DNA of 39,395 bases. It comes from Paraburkholderia domus (GTDB lineage: Bacteria > Pseudomonadota > Gammaproteobacteria > Burkholderiales > Burkholderiaceae). The notes beneath the pieces are model-generated. The model saw only the letters and a program-made list of their open reading frames with translations. It ran no database searches and was not told the DNA's origin. Positions 15,159-22,824 of this stretch are shown one piece after another (positions within the stretch are counted from its first letter, which is position 1; every line of letters begins with the position of its first letter). The DNA lies in the NCBI RefSeq assembly GCF_905220705.1, contig NZ_CAJNAT010000047.1, positions 1 through 39,395 on the forward strand. The letters are read 5' to 3'. The translations under genes and the position numbers were made by a program.

Positions 15159-16069
15159 TCAAGCCAAATCGAATGCTCTCAGCGAGTGTTCTCACGATTG
15201 GTTTCCTGTTTCTCTATATCCCGATCATTAGCCTCGTCGTCTATTCGTTTAATGAATCGAAGCTCGTCACAGTCTGGTCGGGCTTCTCGCTGAAATGGTA
15301 CGGCGTCCTGATGCACGACGACGAGTTGCTCACGGCTGCCTGGTTGTCGCTGAAGATCGCCTTGATGACCGCAAGTGCATCGGTCGTGCTCGGTACGTGG
15401 GCGGGGTTCGTGCTCGCACGCATGGGCCGCTTTCGCGGCTTCACGTTCTTCACCGCCATGATCAATGCGCCGCTCGTGATTCCCGAAGTCATTCAGGGTA
15501 TCTCGTTGCTGCTGCTTTTCGTGACCATGCAGCAGATGTTCGGATGGCCCGCCGGCCGCGGCTTGTTGACGATCTGGATTGGTCACGTGATGTTGTGCGT
15601 GTCCTTCGTCGCCATCATTGTGCAATCGCGCGTGAAGGAGCTGGACCGCTCCCTTGAAGAGGCTGCCCTCGATCTCGGCGCGACGCCATTGAAGGTGTTC
15701 CTCGCGATCACGCTGCCGCTGATCGTGCAGGCCCTTGTATCCGGCTGGTTGCTTTCGTTCACCGTTTCGATCGACGACGTGATCCTGTCTGCATTCCTCT
15801 CCGGGCCGGGCTGGACCACGCTGCCCCTCGTCGTCTTCTCACGGGTGCGAATGGGACTGAACCCCGAAATGAATGCGATCGCCACGATGTTCATCACCGT
15901 CGTGACGATCGGCGTGGTCGCCGCCAATCGCGTGATGCTGGCGCGCGAACGTCGGCTGACGCGCGACGTGCAAATGGCCGAAAGGAACGCCGATCCCGCC
16001 AGGCCGCACGTTGGTCGGTCTGCGTCTGCGCAACGGGGCGGTGAGGCCGGACGTCGCAGCACGATCTGA
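15155..16069 (+). CDS. potI: Putrescine ABC transporter permease PotI
   Basis: A 304-residue permease, partner of PotH. About six transmembrane helices are visible. The EAA loop reads EEAALDLGATPLKVFLAITLP, followed by SFTVSIDDVILSAFLSGPG typical of PotI/PotC. The start overlaps the potH stop (ATGA), preceded by TTGGAGGAGG, so translation is coupled. The C-terminal ~35 residues are an Arg-rich cytoplasmic tail with no recognised function. Confidence 0.93.
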   Translation: MIKPNRMLSASVLTIGFLFLYIPIISLVVYSFNESKLVTVWSGFSLKWYGVLMHDDELLTAAWLSLKIALMTASASVVLGTWAGFVLARMGRFRGFTFFTAMINAPLVIPEVIQGISLLLLFVTMQQMFGWPAGRGLLTIWIGHVMLCVSFVAIIVQSRVKELDRSLEEAALDLGATPLKVFLAITLPLIVQALVSGWLLSFTVSIDDVILSAFLSGPGWTTLPLVVFSRVRMGLNPEMNAIATMFITVVTIGVVAANRVMLARERRLTRDVQMAERNADPARPHVGRSASAQRGGEAGRRSTI

Positions 16070-16121
16070 TTTTTTCCATCTCACCGACATACCCCAATAA
16101 CAAATGACAAGGAGAACTTTC

Positions 16122-17684
16122 ATGACGAAGACGCTAATTTGCCTGCTGGTGGCGGGGACCTTGCCCGGGCTTGCTGTGGCGAACTCGACCAGCGACCAGA
16201 TCAAGGCGATGCAGGCCCAGCTGGACGCGATGCAAAAGGAAGTGAAGTCGCTCAAGTCCGAGCTCGCGGCGAAACCTGCCAGCAAGCGTCAGCCCGCCGC
16301 CAAGGCGGCCGTCGTCGCGCCGGTGGTCGACGCTTCGTCGCCCGACTATGGCAACGCGCCGGCTCAGATTACGAACGACGAAGTGACGCAGATGAAGCAG
16401 CAGATGGCGAACCAGCAACTGAAGGTGGACTCGCTCACGGATGCGGCTAACACTGGACCGATTGCGGGCCTGTCGATTACCGGCTACATCGATCCGACGT
16501 ATATCTACAATCGCTCGGCGGGCACGTCGTCGTTCCTCTTCGCGAACCACGACAACGCCTACAACTATTTCAACAGCACGTTCGGCGACGTTTATCTCGA
16601 CATCAAAAAGACCTTTGGCGTGGGGCCGATGGCGCCGTCCTTCGAAGTCACGCTGATGCCCAATCGCGGCGCCGGCATGTACTTGATGAACGAGCATAGC
16701 GACAGCGGGCTGAACATTCTGAACACGGCGGTCGCGACCGTGCCGCTGACCAACACAACCGCGTTCGTGGCGGGTCTCATGCCGGCGCTTGGCGGCTATG
16801 AGTACCAGCCTTCGAACCAGATGTTGACGCTCACGCACAACATGCTCTATGACTTCTCGGATCCCGGCAGTTATATCGGTGCGGGCGTCAACTACCTGGG
16901 CGACCACTGGGCCTGGAAGTTCCTGCTTGGCAATGAGCAGCTCCGCACAAACGGCTCTGTCACGCAGACCGGTGTGAACGCGCTGGGCGATCCGATCACG
17001 ACGAGCAACAAGATGCCGACCTTCAGCGCACGGGTCGACTACCTGCATGGCAGCCAGCTCGATATCGGCGGCTCCTTCAACATCGGACGGCAAACGCTGC
17101 CTAGCGGTGTCAATCCGGCGACAGGCACCGTGGTTTACGGTTCCGGCGGCCAGGCGCCGAGCGCCTACGGCACCTTCTTCTTCAGCGAAATGGATGCCAC
17201 GTACCAGTTGGCCGACGTGCAGTACAACGCCGAACTGGACTATGGCCAGCAGCAGCACGCGGCTTTCAACGGGGGCCTCGCGCAATGGTACGGGTTCTCG
17301 ATGCTGGCGCACCGCAAGTTCACTATGCCGGTGGTGGGCCATATGGGCGTGACGGCCCGTTACGACCTGCTGGTTGACAGCAAGAACGGCGGTGGCGGGG
17401 GCGGCATCGGCCTGAACGGCAACGGCATGGATCCGTATAACGGCTTTGGCATCGACTCGAATTGTCTCGAGAACTCGAAAGCCAACGGCGGGGCCGGCTT
17501 CGAGTGCAAGGGCGCGACGCGCCAGGACATCGCGCTCGACCTGCTGTTCTACCCGACCCAGCAAATCATCGTGAAGCTCGAATACCGCCACGACTGGGCC
17601 AACAACCGGGTATTCCTGCGCGACGACGGTTCGTACTCGAAGTCGAACGACCTGCTGGCGGCGCAATTCATCTATTCGTTCTAA
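16122..17684 (+). CDS. Outer-membrane beta-barrel protein, DUF3138-like
   Basis: A 520-residue exported protein. Signal peptide MTKTLICLLVAGTLPGLAVA is followed by a short coiled-coil (residues ~22-50, QIKAMQAQLDAMQKEVKSLK) and an Ala/Lys-rich linker. A long region of alternating strands then ends in LLAAQFIYSF, a typical outer-membrane C-terminal signature with terminal Phe. Coiled coil plus barrel resembles trimeric porins with N-terminal periplasmic stalks. I recognise it as the DUF3138 type seen in Burkholderiales; no enzymatic role is known to me. ATG 16122 has AAGGAGAA upstream. Lying 52 bp after potI and before the oxidase, it probably provides outer-membrane passage for the polyamine substrate; this is inferred from position. 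Confidence 0.78.
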   Translation: MTKTLICLLVAGTLPGLAVANSTSDQIKAMQAQLDAMQKEVKSLKSELAAKPASKRQPAAKAAVVAPVVDASSPDYGNAPAQITNDEVTQMKQQMANQQLKVDSLTDAANTGPIAGLSITGYIDPTYIYNRSAGTSSFLFANHDNAYNYFNSTFGDVYLDIKKTFGVGPMAPSFEVTLMPNRGAGMYLMNEHSDSGLNILNTAVATVPLTNTTAFVAGLMPALGGYEYQPSNQMLTLTHNMLYDFSDPGSYIGAGVNYLGDHWAWKFLLGNEQLRTNGSVTQTGVNALGDPITTSNKMPTFSARVDYLHGSQLDIGGSFNIGRQTLPSGVNPATGTVVYGSGGQAPSAYGTFFFSEMDATYQLADVQYNAELDYGQQQHAAFNGGLAQWYGFSMLAHRKFTMPVVGHMGVTARYDLLVDSKNGGGGGGIGLNGNGMDPYNGFGIDSNCLENSKANGGAGFECKGATRQDIALDLLFYPTQQIIVKLEYRHDWANNRVFLRDDGSYSKSNDLLAAQFIYSF

Positions 17685-17693
17685 CGAATGGCC

Positions 17694-17720
17694 GGCGGCG
17701 CCCAGTCAAGTGGTGCCGCC
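17694..17720 (+). terminator. Hairpin between the barrel protein and the FAD oxidase genes
   Basis: GGCGGCGCC pairs with GGTGCCGCC (9 bp, one G-T) across a 9-nt loop, starting 9 bp after the stop codon. There is no T tract. It is probably an intra-operon attenuator or mRNA stabiliser. Confidence 0.5.
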
Positions 17721-17748
17721 GCCGTCGTTCAATTCACGTTTTCCGCAC

Positions 17749-19041
17749 ATGCTCAAATTCGCGTATCAGCCGCACATCCCATCGTATTACGCCGCCACGG
17801 CCAACGATTCCGCGCGTCGTCCGCCGCTCCTCGGGGCGATCTCCGCCGACGTGTGCGTCATCGGCGGCGGGCTCACCGGCATCTCGACGGCGCTGAACCT
17901 CGCAGAGCGCGGCTATTCGGTTGTCGTGCTTGAAGCGTCGAAGATTGGCTGGGGGGCTAGCGGACGCAATGGCGGCCAGCTGATCGGCGGCTTCGCGTGC
18001 GGGGTCGAGACGTTTGCGCAATACATGCCGCGCGAGGATGTCCAGCGCGTCTGGAAGATGGGCCACGAATCGGCCGCGATCGTCCGGGACCGGGTCCAGA
18101 AGCACGGCATCGACTGCGACCTGACCCGCGGTTTCCTGACGGTCGCGAACAAGCCGCGCCATGCCGACGAGTTGCGTGCGTGGCGCGACGATGCGGCATC
18201 GCGCTTCGGTTATCAGGGGTACCGCTATGTCGAGCGCGCTGATCTGTCCGGCTTCGTCGGTTCTGACCGATACGTCGGTGGCCTCGACGACGCCGACAGC
18301 GGCCACCTGCATCCGCTCAACTACACGCTAGGTCTCGCCCGCGCGGCGCACGAAGCGGGCGTCTCGATCTACGAGGACACCTGCGCGTCGTCCGTGGAAA
18401 ATACGGTGAACGGGCACCGGGTGACATGCGAGCACGGACATGTTGACGCACGCTATGTCGTGTTCGCGTGCAACGCGTATCTCGGCAGTCTCGCCCCCGG
18501 ACTTGCCCGCAAGATCATGCCGGTGGGGACCTTCGTGATCGCCACCGAACCGCTTGCCGAGGCGACCGCACAGGCGCTACTACCGACGAACGCGGCAATC
18601 TGCGACAGCAAGTTCCCGCTCGACTATTTCCGTTTCTCGAAGGACCGCCGCATGCTCTGGGGCGGCAAGGCCAGTTCTTCCACGCGCATGCCGGCCAAAC
18701 TCGTCGAGGCGATGCGCGGTGACATGCTGAAGACGTTTCCGCAACTCGCCGGCGTCAAGATCGACTATGCGTGGGGCGGCTTTGTCGATATCACGATGAA
18801 CCGGGCGCCGCATTTCGGCCGAATCGAGCCGACTGTGTATTTCGCGCAGGGCTTTTCAGGGCACGGAGTGAATGTAACGGGGCTCGCGGGCCTGTTGATC
18901 GCGGAGGCAATCGATGCCCAGGCCGCACGCTTCGACCTGTTCGCCAAGATCCGCCATCGTGACTTCCCGGGCGGGAGTCTGTTGCGCGCGCCGATGCTCG
19001 CATTGGCGATGGCCTGGCACACGATGCGCGACGCACGTTGA
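17749..19041 (+). CDS. puuB: FAD-dependent amine oxidoreductase, PuuB-like
   Basis: A 430-residue flavoprotein of the DAO family. The FAD-binding Rossmann motif is at residues ~34-50 (ADVCVIGGGLTGISTALNLAERG), followed by VVVLEASKIGWGASGRNGGQ, the GASGRNGG block typical of PuuB and related gamma-glutamylputrescine or opine/glycine oxidases. GFSGHGVNVTGLAG near the C-terminus is the second FAD-contact motif. It would oxidise an amine to the aldehyde that the PuuC-like enzyme (9894-11387) then oxidises to acid. ATG 17749 was chosen by alignment of the N-terminus; no strong ribosome site is seen, and an in-frame GTG at 17710 lies inside the upstream hairpin. Because no glutamylputrescine synthetase is in view, the true substrate may be a free or differently modified polyamine. 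Confidence 0.85.
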   Translation: MLKFAYQPHIPSYYAATANDSARRPPLLGAISADVCVIGGGLTGISTALNLAERGYSVVVLEASKIGWGASGRNGGQLIGGFACGVETFAQYMPREDVQRVWKMGHESAAIVRDRVQKHGIDCDLTRGFLTVANKPRHADELRAWRDDAASRFGYQGYRYVERADLSGFVGSDRYVGGLDDADSGHLHPLNYTLGLARAAHEAGVSIYEDTCASSVENTVNGHRVTCEHGHVDARYVVFACNAYLGSLAPGLARKIMPVGTFVIATEPLAEATAQALLPTNAAICDSKFPLDYFRFSKDRRMLWGGKASSSTRMPAKLVEAMRGDMLKTFPQLAGVKIDYAWGGFVDITMNRAPHFGRIEPTVYFAQGFSGHGVNVTGLAGLLIAEAIDAQAARFDLFAKIRHRDFPGGSLLRAPMLALAMAWHTMRDAR

Positions 19042-19063
19042 GCGCGCAAGACACGTAACCATG

Positions 19064-19083
19064 GGCGCGCCCGCAGGCGCGCC
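19064..19083 (+). terminator. Hairpin between oxidase and cupin genes
   Basis: GGCGCGCC-CGCA-GGCGCGCC gives a perfect 8-bp GC stem with a 4-nt loop, 22 bp after the oxidase stop. Without a T tract it is more likely a processing or stabilising stem than a full terminator. Confidence 0.45.
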
Positions 19084-19121
19084 AGAACACTATCGAACAC
19101 CAAACTGACAGAGGGCCGATC

Positions 19122-19529
19122 ATGGCAGACATCTCAAACATCGTTGAATTCAGCAAGGAAGAAGGCGAACTGATCCAGTATCGCGTGCCGCGCGGCAAGC
19201 TGCTGTCGGGCAACCCCCTGCAGACCTTGACGCATCGCTTCATCAGCCCGTGCGGACGATTTAGCTGCGGTACGTGGGAGAGCACGGCAGGGCATTGGGA
19301 GGTGGAATACGACGAAGAGGAATACTGCGAAATTTTGAGCGGCATGTCCGTGGTCCGCGACCGGGCAGGACAGGAAAAGGTGTTTCGCACGGGCGATCGC
19401 TTCGTCATCCCGCGCGGTTTTTCCGGCACATGGGAGGTGGTGGAGTCGTGCCGCAAGATCTACGTATCGCATGCGCCGCGCGCGGATGCTTTGCCTGAGT
19501 CGATTTCGAGCGACCACAACGTCGAGTAA
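19122..19529 (+). CDS. Small cupin-domain protein (DUF861 type)
   Basis: A 135-residue single-domain cupin. Strands run from RFSCGTWESTAGHWEVEYDEEEYCEILSG through VFRTGDRFVIPRGFSGTWEVVE, covering the two cupin motifs. The E-Y-C-E-I-L-S-G and GD-F-IPRGF-G-W pattern is that of the DUF861/ureidoglycine-aminohydrolase-like group. Few His ligands are present in the first motif, so catalytic metal binding is uncertain. GAGGG precedes the ATG. Such cupins commonly follow PuuB-type oxidases in Proteobacteria; the role is unknown and might be handling a reactive amine or aldehyde intermediate, or binding a small molecule. It is the last gene of the polyamine block. Confidence 0.8.
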   Translation: MADISNIVEFSKEEGELIQYRVPRGKLLSGNPLQTLTHRFISPCGRFSCGTWESTAGHWEVEYDEEEYCEILSGMSVVRDRAGQEKVFRTGDRFVIPRGFSGTWEVVESCRKIYVSHAPRADALPESISSDHNVE

Positions 19530-19556
19530 CGCCGGGTAACGCCGGATAACGCCGGA
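19527..19556 (+). repeat. Three tandem 10-bp repeats overlapping the cupin stop codon
   Basis: TAACGCCGGG, TAACGCCGGA and TAACGCCGGA occur head to tail. The first TAA is the cupin stop codon, and each copy supplies a TAA (two of them out of the cupin frame). It is probably a replication-slippage microsatellite; copy number may vary among strains. Confidence 0.75.
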
Positions 19557-19594
19557 TGCCTCGACGCACGAGCGAGTCGCGGTGCTGTCCGCGG

Positions 19595-19637
19595 TGACAA
19601 CCTCCGGTGGGCTCCGTCAAAAAAATATCGTCTTTTG
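19595..19637 (+). promoter_or_regulatory. 43-bp LysR-type regulatory element, copy 3 (toward amidase operon)
   Basis: It reads TGACAAC-CTCCG-GTGGGC, then 17 nt, then GTCTTTTG. The palindrome is degenerate on its right arm (4 of 6), but CTCCGTCAA and TATCGTCTT match copy 2 base for base at the same spacing. It lies 92 bp before the amidase start, and no LysR gene adjoins it, so regulation would be in trans. TTGTCA (19635-19640) and TAATCT (19656-19661) may be weak promoter hexamers. Confidence 0.6.
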
Positions 19638-19729
19638 TCATCACGCTGGCCCGGCTAATCTTTTCCCAGCGTGGAGTCGATCGAACATCCCATAGATTCA
19701 AACGACATAAAAAGCATGGAGGAGCACAA

Positions 19730-21160
19730 GTGAACCAGGAATTGTGGCGCCTGAGCGCAACCGAAATGGCGGCCCTCGTCGCTCGCCGCGACGTATCGTC
19801 GAAGGAGCTTGTTCAGAGCAACCTGAAGCGGATGGAGGAAGTCAATCCGCGCATCAATGCGATTGTCGACGTGCTCGCTGACAGTGCCCTCGAGGGCGCC
19901 GCGGCAGCCGACGCCGCCATCGGTCGCGGTGAAGCGCTGGGTCCGCTGCACGGTGTGCCGGTAACGGTCAAGGTGAACGTCGACATGGCGGGGTTCGCGA
20001 CCACCAATGGCGTCACCGCGTTCAAGGATCTCGTCGCGAGCGACGACAGCCCGGTCGTGGCGAACCTGCGCAAGGCCGGTGCCATCATTATCGGGCGCAG
20101 CAACGCGCCGGCGTTTTCGTACCGGTGGTTTACCGACAACGATCTCTATGGCCGAACGCTGAACCCATGGGACGCCGGCTTGACGCCGGGCGGATCCAGC
20201 GGCGGCGCCGCGGCTGCCGTGGCCGCCGGTATCGGCGCGATTGCGCACGGCAACGACCTCGGTGGATCGATTCGGTATCCTGCTTATGCGTGCGGCGTAG
20301 CGGGACTGCGCCCGTCCACGGGCCGCGTCCCCGCCTACAACTCGACGCAAAGCCGCGACCGGACGCTCGCGGTCCAGCTCGCATCGGTTCAAGGTCCACT
20401 TGCGCGCACGGTCGGCGATCTGCGGCTTGCGTTGGCGGCCATGGAGACGCCGGATCGACGCGATGTCTGGGCGGCACCGATGCTGCGTACCGGCAGCAAG
20501 GCGTTGTTTCCCACACGTGTTGCGGTCTGCGCGCGGCTACCGGGCATCCCCACGGACGATGTCGTCGTCAAGGCCATCCGTCAGGCGGCGGCCTGGCTGG
20601 AAGACGCCGGCTGCGTGGTTGAGGAGGTGGTGCCGCCGCGCTTCGACGAAGCATGCGAGCTGTGGCTGAAGCTGGTCACCAACGAAGCACAGAGCGGGCT
20701 CGCAGAGACCATTCAGGCCTACGGCGACAATGCGCTGCGCACGGCATTCGGCAGCCAGCGCCGCCTTGCACCGCCGCTCGATCTGACCGGCTACATGGAC
20801 GGTCTCTCGCAACGCACCGGATTGCTGCGTGAATGGCAGGCTTTCTTTGAACGATATCCGCTTCTGTTGATGCCGGTCTCCTGCCAGCGCCCGTTCGCTA
20901 TCGATGCGGATCAGAACGGCGACGACGCGATGCGCCGCATCCTCGAAGCGCAGGGTCCGCTGCTCGCAACGGCCATTCTCGGTTTGCCGGGCCTCTCCGT
21001 GCCGATGCCGGTTCGCGAAGGCGTGCCGGCGGGCGTGCAAATCGTGGCCGGCCGCTTTGAAGACGCTCTCTGCCTCGCAGCAGGCGAGGCTATCGAGGCG
21101 CGCGCCGGCGTATTTACCCCGATCGATCCGGCAAACGATACGGCACATCGCGCGGGATGA
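19730..21160 (+). CDS. Amidase-signature-family amidohydrolase
   Basis: A 476-residue cytoplasmic amidase. The Ser-cis-Ser-Lys triad is complete: Lys81 in GVPVTVKVN, cis-Ser156 in GGSSGGAAAA and nucleophile Ser180 in NDLGGSIRYPA. It hydrolyses a carboxamide to acid and ammonia; the substrate is not evident. The GTG at 19730 was chosen because GGAGG lies 5-9 nt upstream (in CATGGAGGAGCACAA) and the family N-terminus starts there; the frame is open further upstream to 19607 but that runs through the LysR-type element. The neighbours are a DUF3311 protein and a sodium:solute symporter, suggesting import of an amide-containing substrate followed by hydrolysis. It shares a promoter element with the aldehyde dehydrogenase and carbamoylase genes, linking it to nitrogen or polyamine-related catabolism by inference. 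Confidence 0.9.
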   Translation: MNQELWRLSATEMAALVARRDVSSKELVQSNLKRMEEVNPRINAIVDVLADSALEGAAAADAAIGRGEALGPLHGVPVTVKVNVDMAGFATTNGVTAFKDLVASDDSPVVANLRKAGAIIIGRSNAPAFSYRWFTDNDLYGRTLNPWDAGLTPGGSSGGAAAAVAAGIGAIAHGNDLGGSIRYPAYACGVAGLRPSTGRVPAYNSTQSRDRTLAVQLASVQGPLARTVGDLRLALAAMETPDRRDVWAAPMLRTGSKALFPTRVAVCARLPGIPTDDVVVKAIRQAAAWLEDAGCVVEEVVPPRFDEACELWLKLVTNEAQSGLAETIQAYGDNALRTAFGSQRRLAPPLDLTGYMDGLSQRTGLLREWQAFFERYPLLLMPVSCQRPFAIDADQNGDDAMRRILEAQGPLLATAILGLPGLSVPMPVREGVPAGVQIVAGRFEDALCLAAGEAIEARAGVFTPIDPANDTAHRAG

Positions 21161-21164
21161 CCTG

Positions 21165-21374
21165 ATGATCAAGGTTCTGATCGGCCTTGGGTTGCCCTAC
21201 ATCGGCGTTCTGGGGCTGCTGCCCTGGATCGCCTCCACCGATGTGGACGTGTTGGGCGTGCCCCTCATCTACGCCTGGATGTTCCTCTGGTTCGGACTGA
21301 CATCCGTCTGCCTGTTCATCTGCTGGCATTGTTTCGACAGGCATGCCGGCGACGCCGCTTCACACGACGCCTGA
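21165..21374 (+). CDS. Small membrane protein, DUF3311 family
   Basis: A 69-residue protein with two hydrophobic helices (roughly residues 4-24 and 33-58: KVLIGLGLPYIGVLGLLPWI, then PLIYAWMFLWFGLTSVCLFICW). This is the DUF3311 pattern, typically encoded directly before PanF-like sodium:solute symporters as a small accessory subunit. It starts 5 bp after the amidase stop and ends 18 bp before the symporter. It probably stabilises or assists the symporter; the family has no established biochemical role that I can name. Confidence 0.8.
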   Translation: MIKVLIGLGLPYIGVLGLLPWIASTDVDVLGVPLIYAWMFLWFGLTSVCLFICWHCFDRHAGDAASHDA

Positions 21375-21392
21375 TTAGACGGGAGCACCTGC

Positions 21393-22784
21393 ATGTCAAC
21401 CGCCGTATTCGCCGGCTTCATTCTTCTGTCATTCGTCCTCGCGCTGCGCGCGCGACAGGGCGGGGGCGCGCAGAGCGTCCACGACTTCTTCGTCGCGTCG
21501 CGCCAGTTCGGCACGTTCCTTGTATTTTTCCTGGCCGCGGGGGAGATCTACAGCGTGGCGACCATGGTGGGCTTTGCGGGAGGGATCTACGCCAAGGGAC
21601 CAACCTATGGCATCTGGTTTCTTGGCTATATCCTGCTCGCCTACCCACTCGGCTATTTCCTCGGGCCGAAAATCTGGGAAGCGGGCAAGCGCTTCAATGC
21701 GATCACGCTGCCGGATCTGTTCAAGGGCTATTTTCAGAACCGCACGATTGAGGTCGTCGTCGCGCTGTCCTCGATCCTGTTTCTGCTGCCGATGGCGCAA
21801 CTGCAATTCACCGGACTGGTGGCGGCGTTCCGCGGGCTCGGCTGGCAATTCGATCCGCTCCATCTGGTCACGATCGCGGCCGCGCTTGCGTTCGCCTATA
21901 TCATGATCGCGGGGATTCGGTCGTCTGCCTACGTCGCTGTGCTGAAGGACATCCTGATGGTCGTGGCTATCGTGGTGACTGGCGTGGCAGTCGCGCAACG
22001 GGTCGGCGTGACGACGGTATTCCATGAAGCGAGCGTGCAAGTCAGCAACCGGATGAATGCCGAGCAGTTGCGGTTTGCAATGAGCACGATCCTGTTCCAA
22101 TCGCTTGGCTTCATGGTGATGCCTTTCGGCGTGCAGATCTTCTTCACGGCGAAGAGCGGCAATACGATTCGGCGCACCCAGATCGCCATGCCGCTTTACA
22201 TGCTGATGTATCCGTTTCTGGTCGTCGCTTCGTACTATGCGATCAGCCAGCATTATCACCTGAACTCGGCGAATGAGGCGTTCTTCGTAGCGGCGAACGA
22301 CCTGCTGCCGTCGTGGCTCCTCGGACTCGTCGCGGCGGCTGCGGCGCTCTCAGGGTTGCTCGTCCTGACAGGCATGTGTCTCGCGATTGGGCCCATCGTT
22401 AGCCGCAACCTGTTGCCGACGCTGTCCGGTCAACGGCAAAAATCGGCCGCGAAGATGGTGATCGTTCTCTATCTCGTCGCCTCGATCGTCATGACGTCGG
22501 CGACGCCGACCATGATGCTCACGCTGATCAACACGACGTATTACGGCGTGGGCCAGTTCTTTCCGGGCCTGATCGCGGTGCTGTTCTCGCTGCGCATCAA
22601 ACCGGCAGCGGTGACAGCCGGTATTCTCGTGGGGCAATGCCTCGCGGTCGCTTTATATCTCGGCAAGTTCAGTCTGGGTGGCATCAATCCTGGCTTGCCC
22701 TGCCTGATCGCCAATGTCGTTACCGCTGCCGCAATCAACTATTCGCTGCGTTCGACCGGAAGGCGCGCAGCGTTGCAGCGTTAA
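21393..22784 (+). CDS. Sodium:solute symporter (SSS family)
   Basis: A 463-residue inner-membrane transporter with about 13 hydrophobic segments. Typical SSS features include an early DFFVASRQFGTFLVFFLAAG block after the first helix, TMVGFAGGIYAKGP, and long helices VALSSILFLLPMAQLQFTGL and VAALSGLLVLTGMCLAIGPIVSRNLL. It couples uptake of an organic solute to sodium entry. GGGAGCACC lies before ATG. Its partner genes are DUF3311 and amidase, so the solute is likely an amide or related organic acid; specificity cannot be read. A strong hairpin follows, separating it from the convergent LuxR gene. Confidence 0.9.
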   Translation: MSTAVFAGFILLSFVLALRARQGGGAQSVHDFFVASRQFGTFLVFFLAAGEIYSVATMVGFAGGIYAKGPTYGIWFLGYILLAYPLGYFLGPKIWEAGKRFNAITLPDLFKGYFQNRTIEVVVALSSILFLLPMAQLQFTGLVAAFRGLGWQFDPLHLVTIAAALAFAYIMIAGIRSSAYVAVLKDILMVVAIVVTGVAVAQRVGVTTVFHEASVQVSNRMNAEQLRFAMSTILFQSLGFMVMPFGVQIFFTAKSGNTIRRTQIAMPLYMLMYPFLVVASYYAISQHYHLNSANEAFFVAANDLLPSWLLGLVAAAAALSGLLVLTGMCLAIGPIVSRNLLPTLSGQRQKSAAKMVIVLYLVASIVMTSATPTMMLTLINTTYYGVGQFFPGLIAVLFSLRIKPAAVTAGILVGQCLAVALYLGKFSLGGINPGLPCLIANVVTAAAINYSLRSTGRRAALQR

Positions 22785-22797
22785 AGGGACCGAGGAA

Positions 22798-22818
22798 CCG
22801 GTGGCGTATCGCCACCGG
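22798..22818. terminator. Bidirectional hairpin between symporter and LuxR genes
   Basis: CCGGTGGCG-TAT-CGCCACCGG is a perfect 9-bp stem with a 3-nt loop, 13 bp after the symporter stop and 6 bp from the convergent LuxR stop. Location and symmetry fit a shared terminator, though T tracts are short. Confidence 0.75.
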
Positions 22819-22824
22819 ATCAAC

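Noticed and set aside
16134..17666. 510-codon open frame antisense to the DUF3138-like gene
   Set aside because: It is Arg/His/Val-rich without domain similarity, lies wholly opposite a gene with signal peptide and Phe-terminated barrel, and is explained by GC-rich third-position codon bias.
980..19637. A shared -10 box at fixed distance after the three 43-bp elements
   Set aside because: Candidate hexamers lie at different distances (for example TATATA at 960-965, TATCTG at 9792-9797, TAATCT at 19656-19661), so no common core promoter could be supported.
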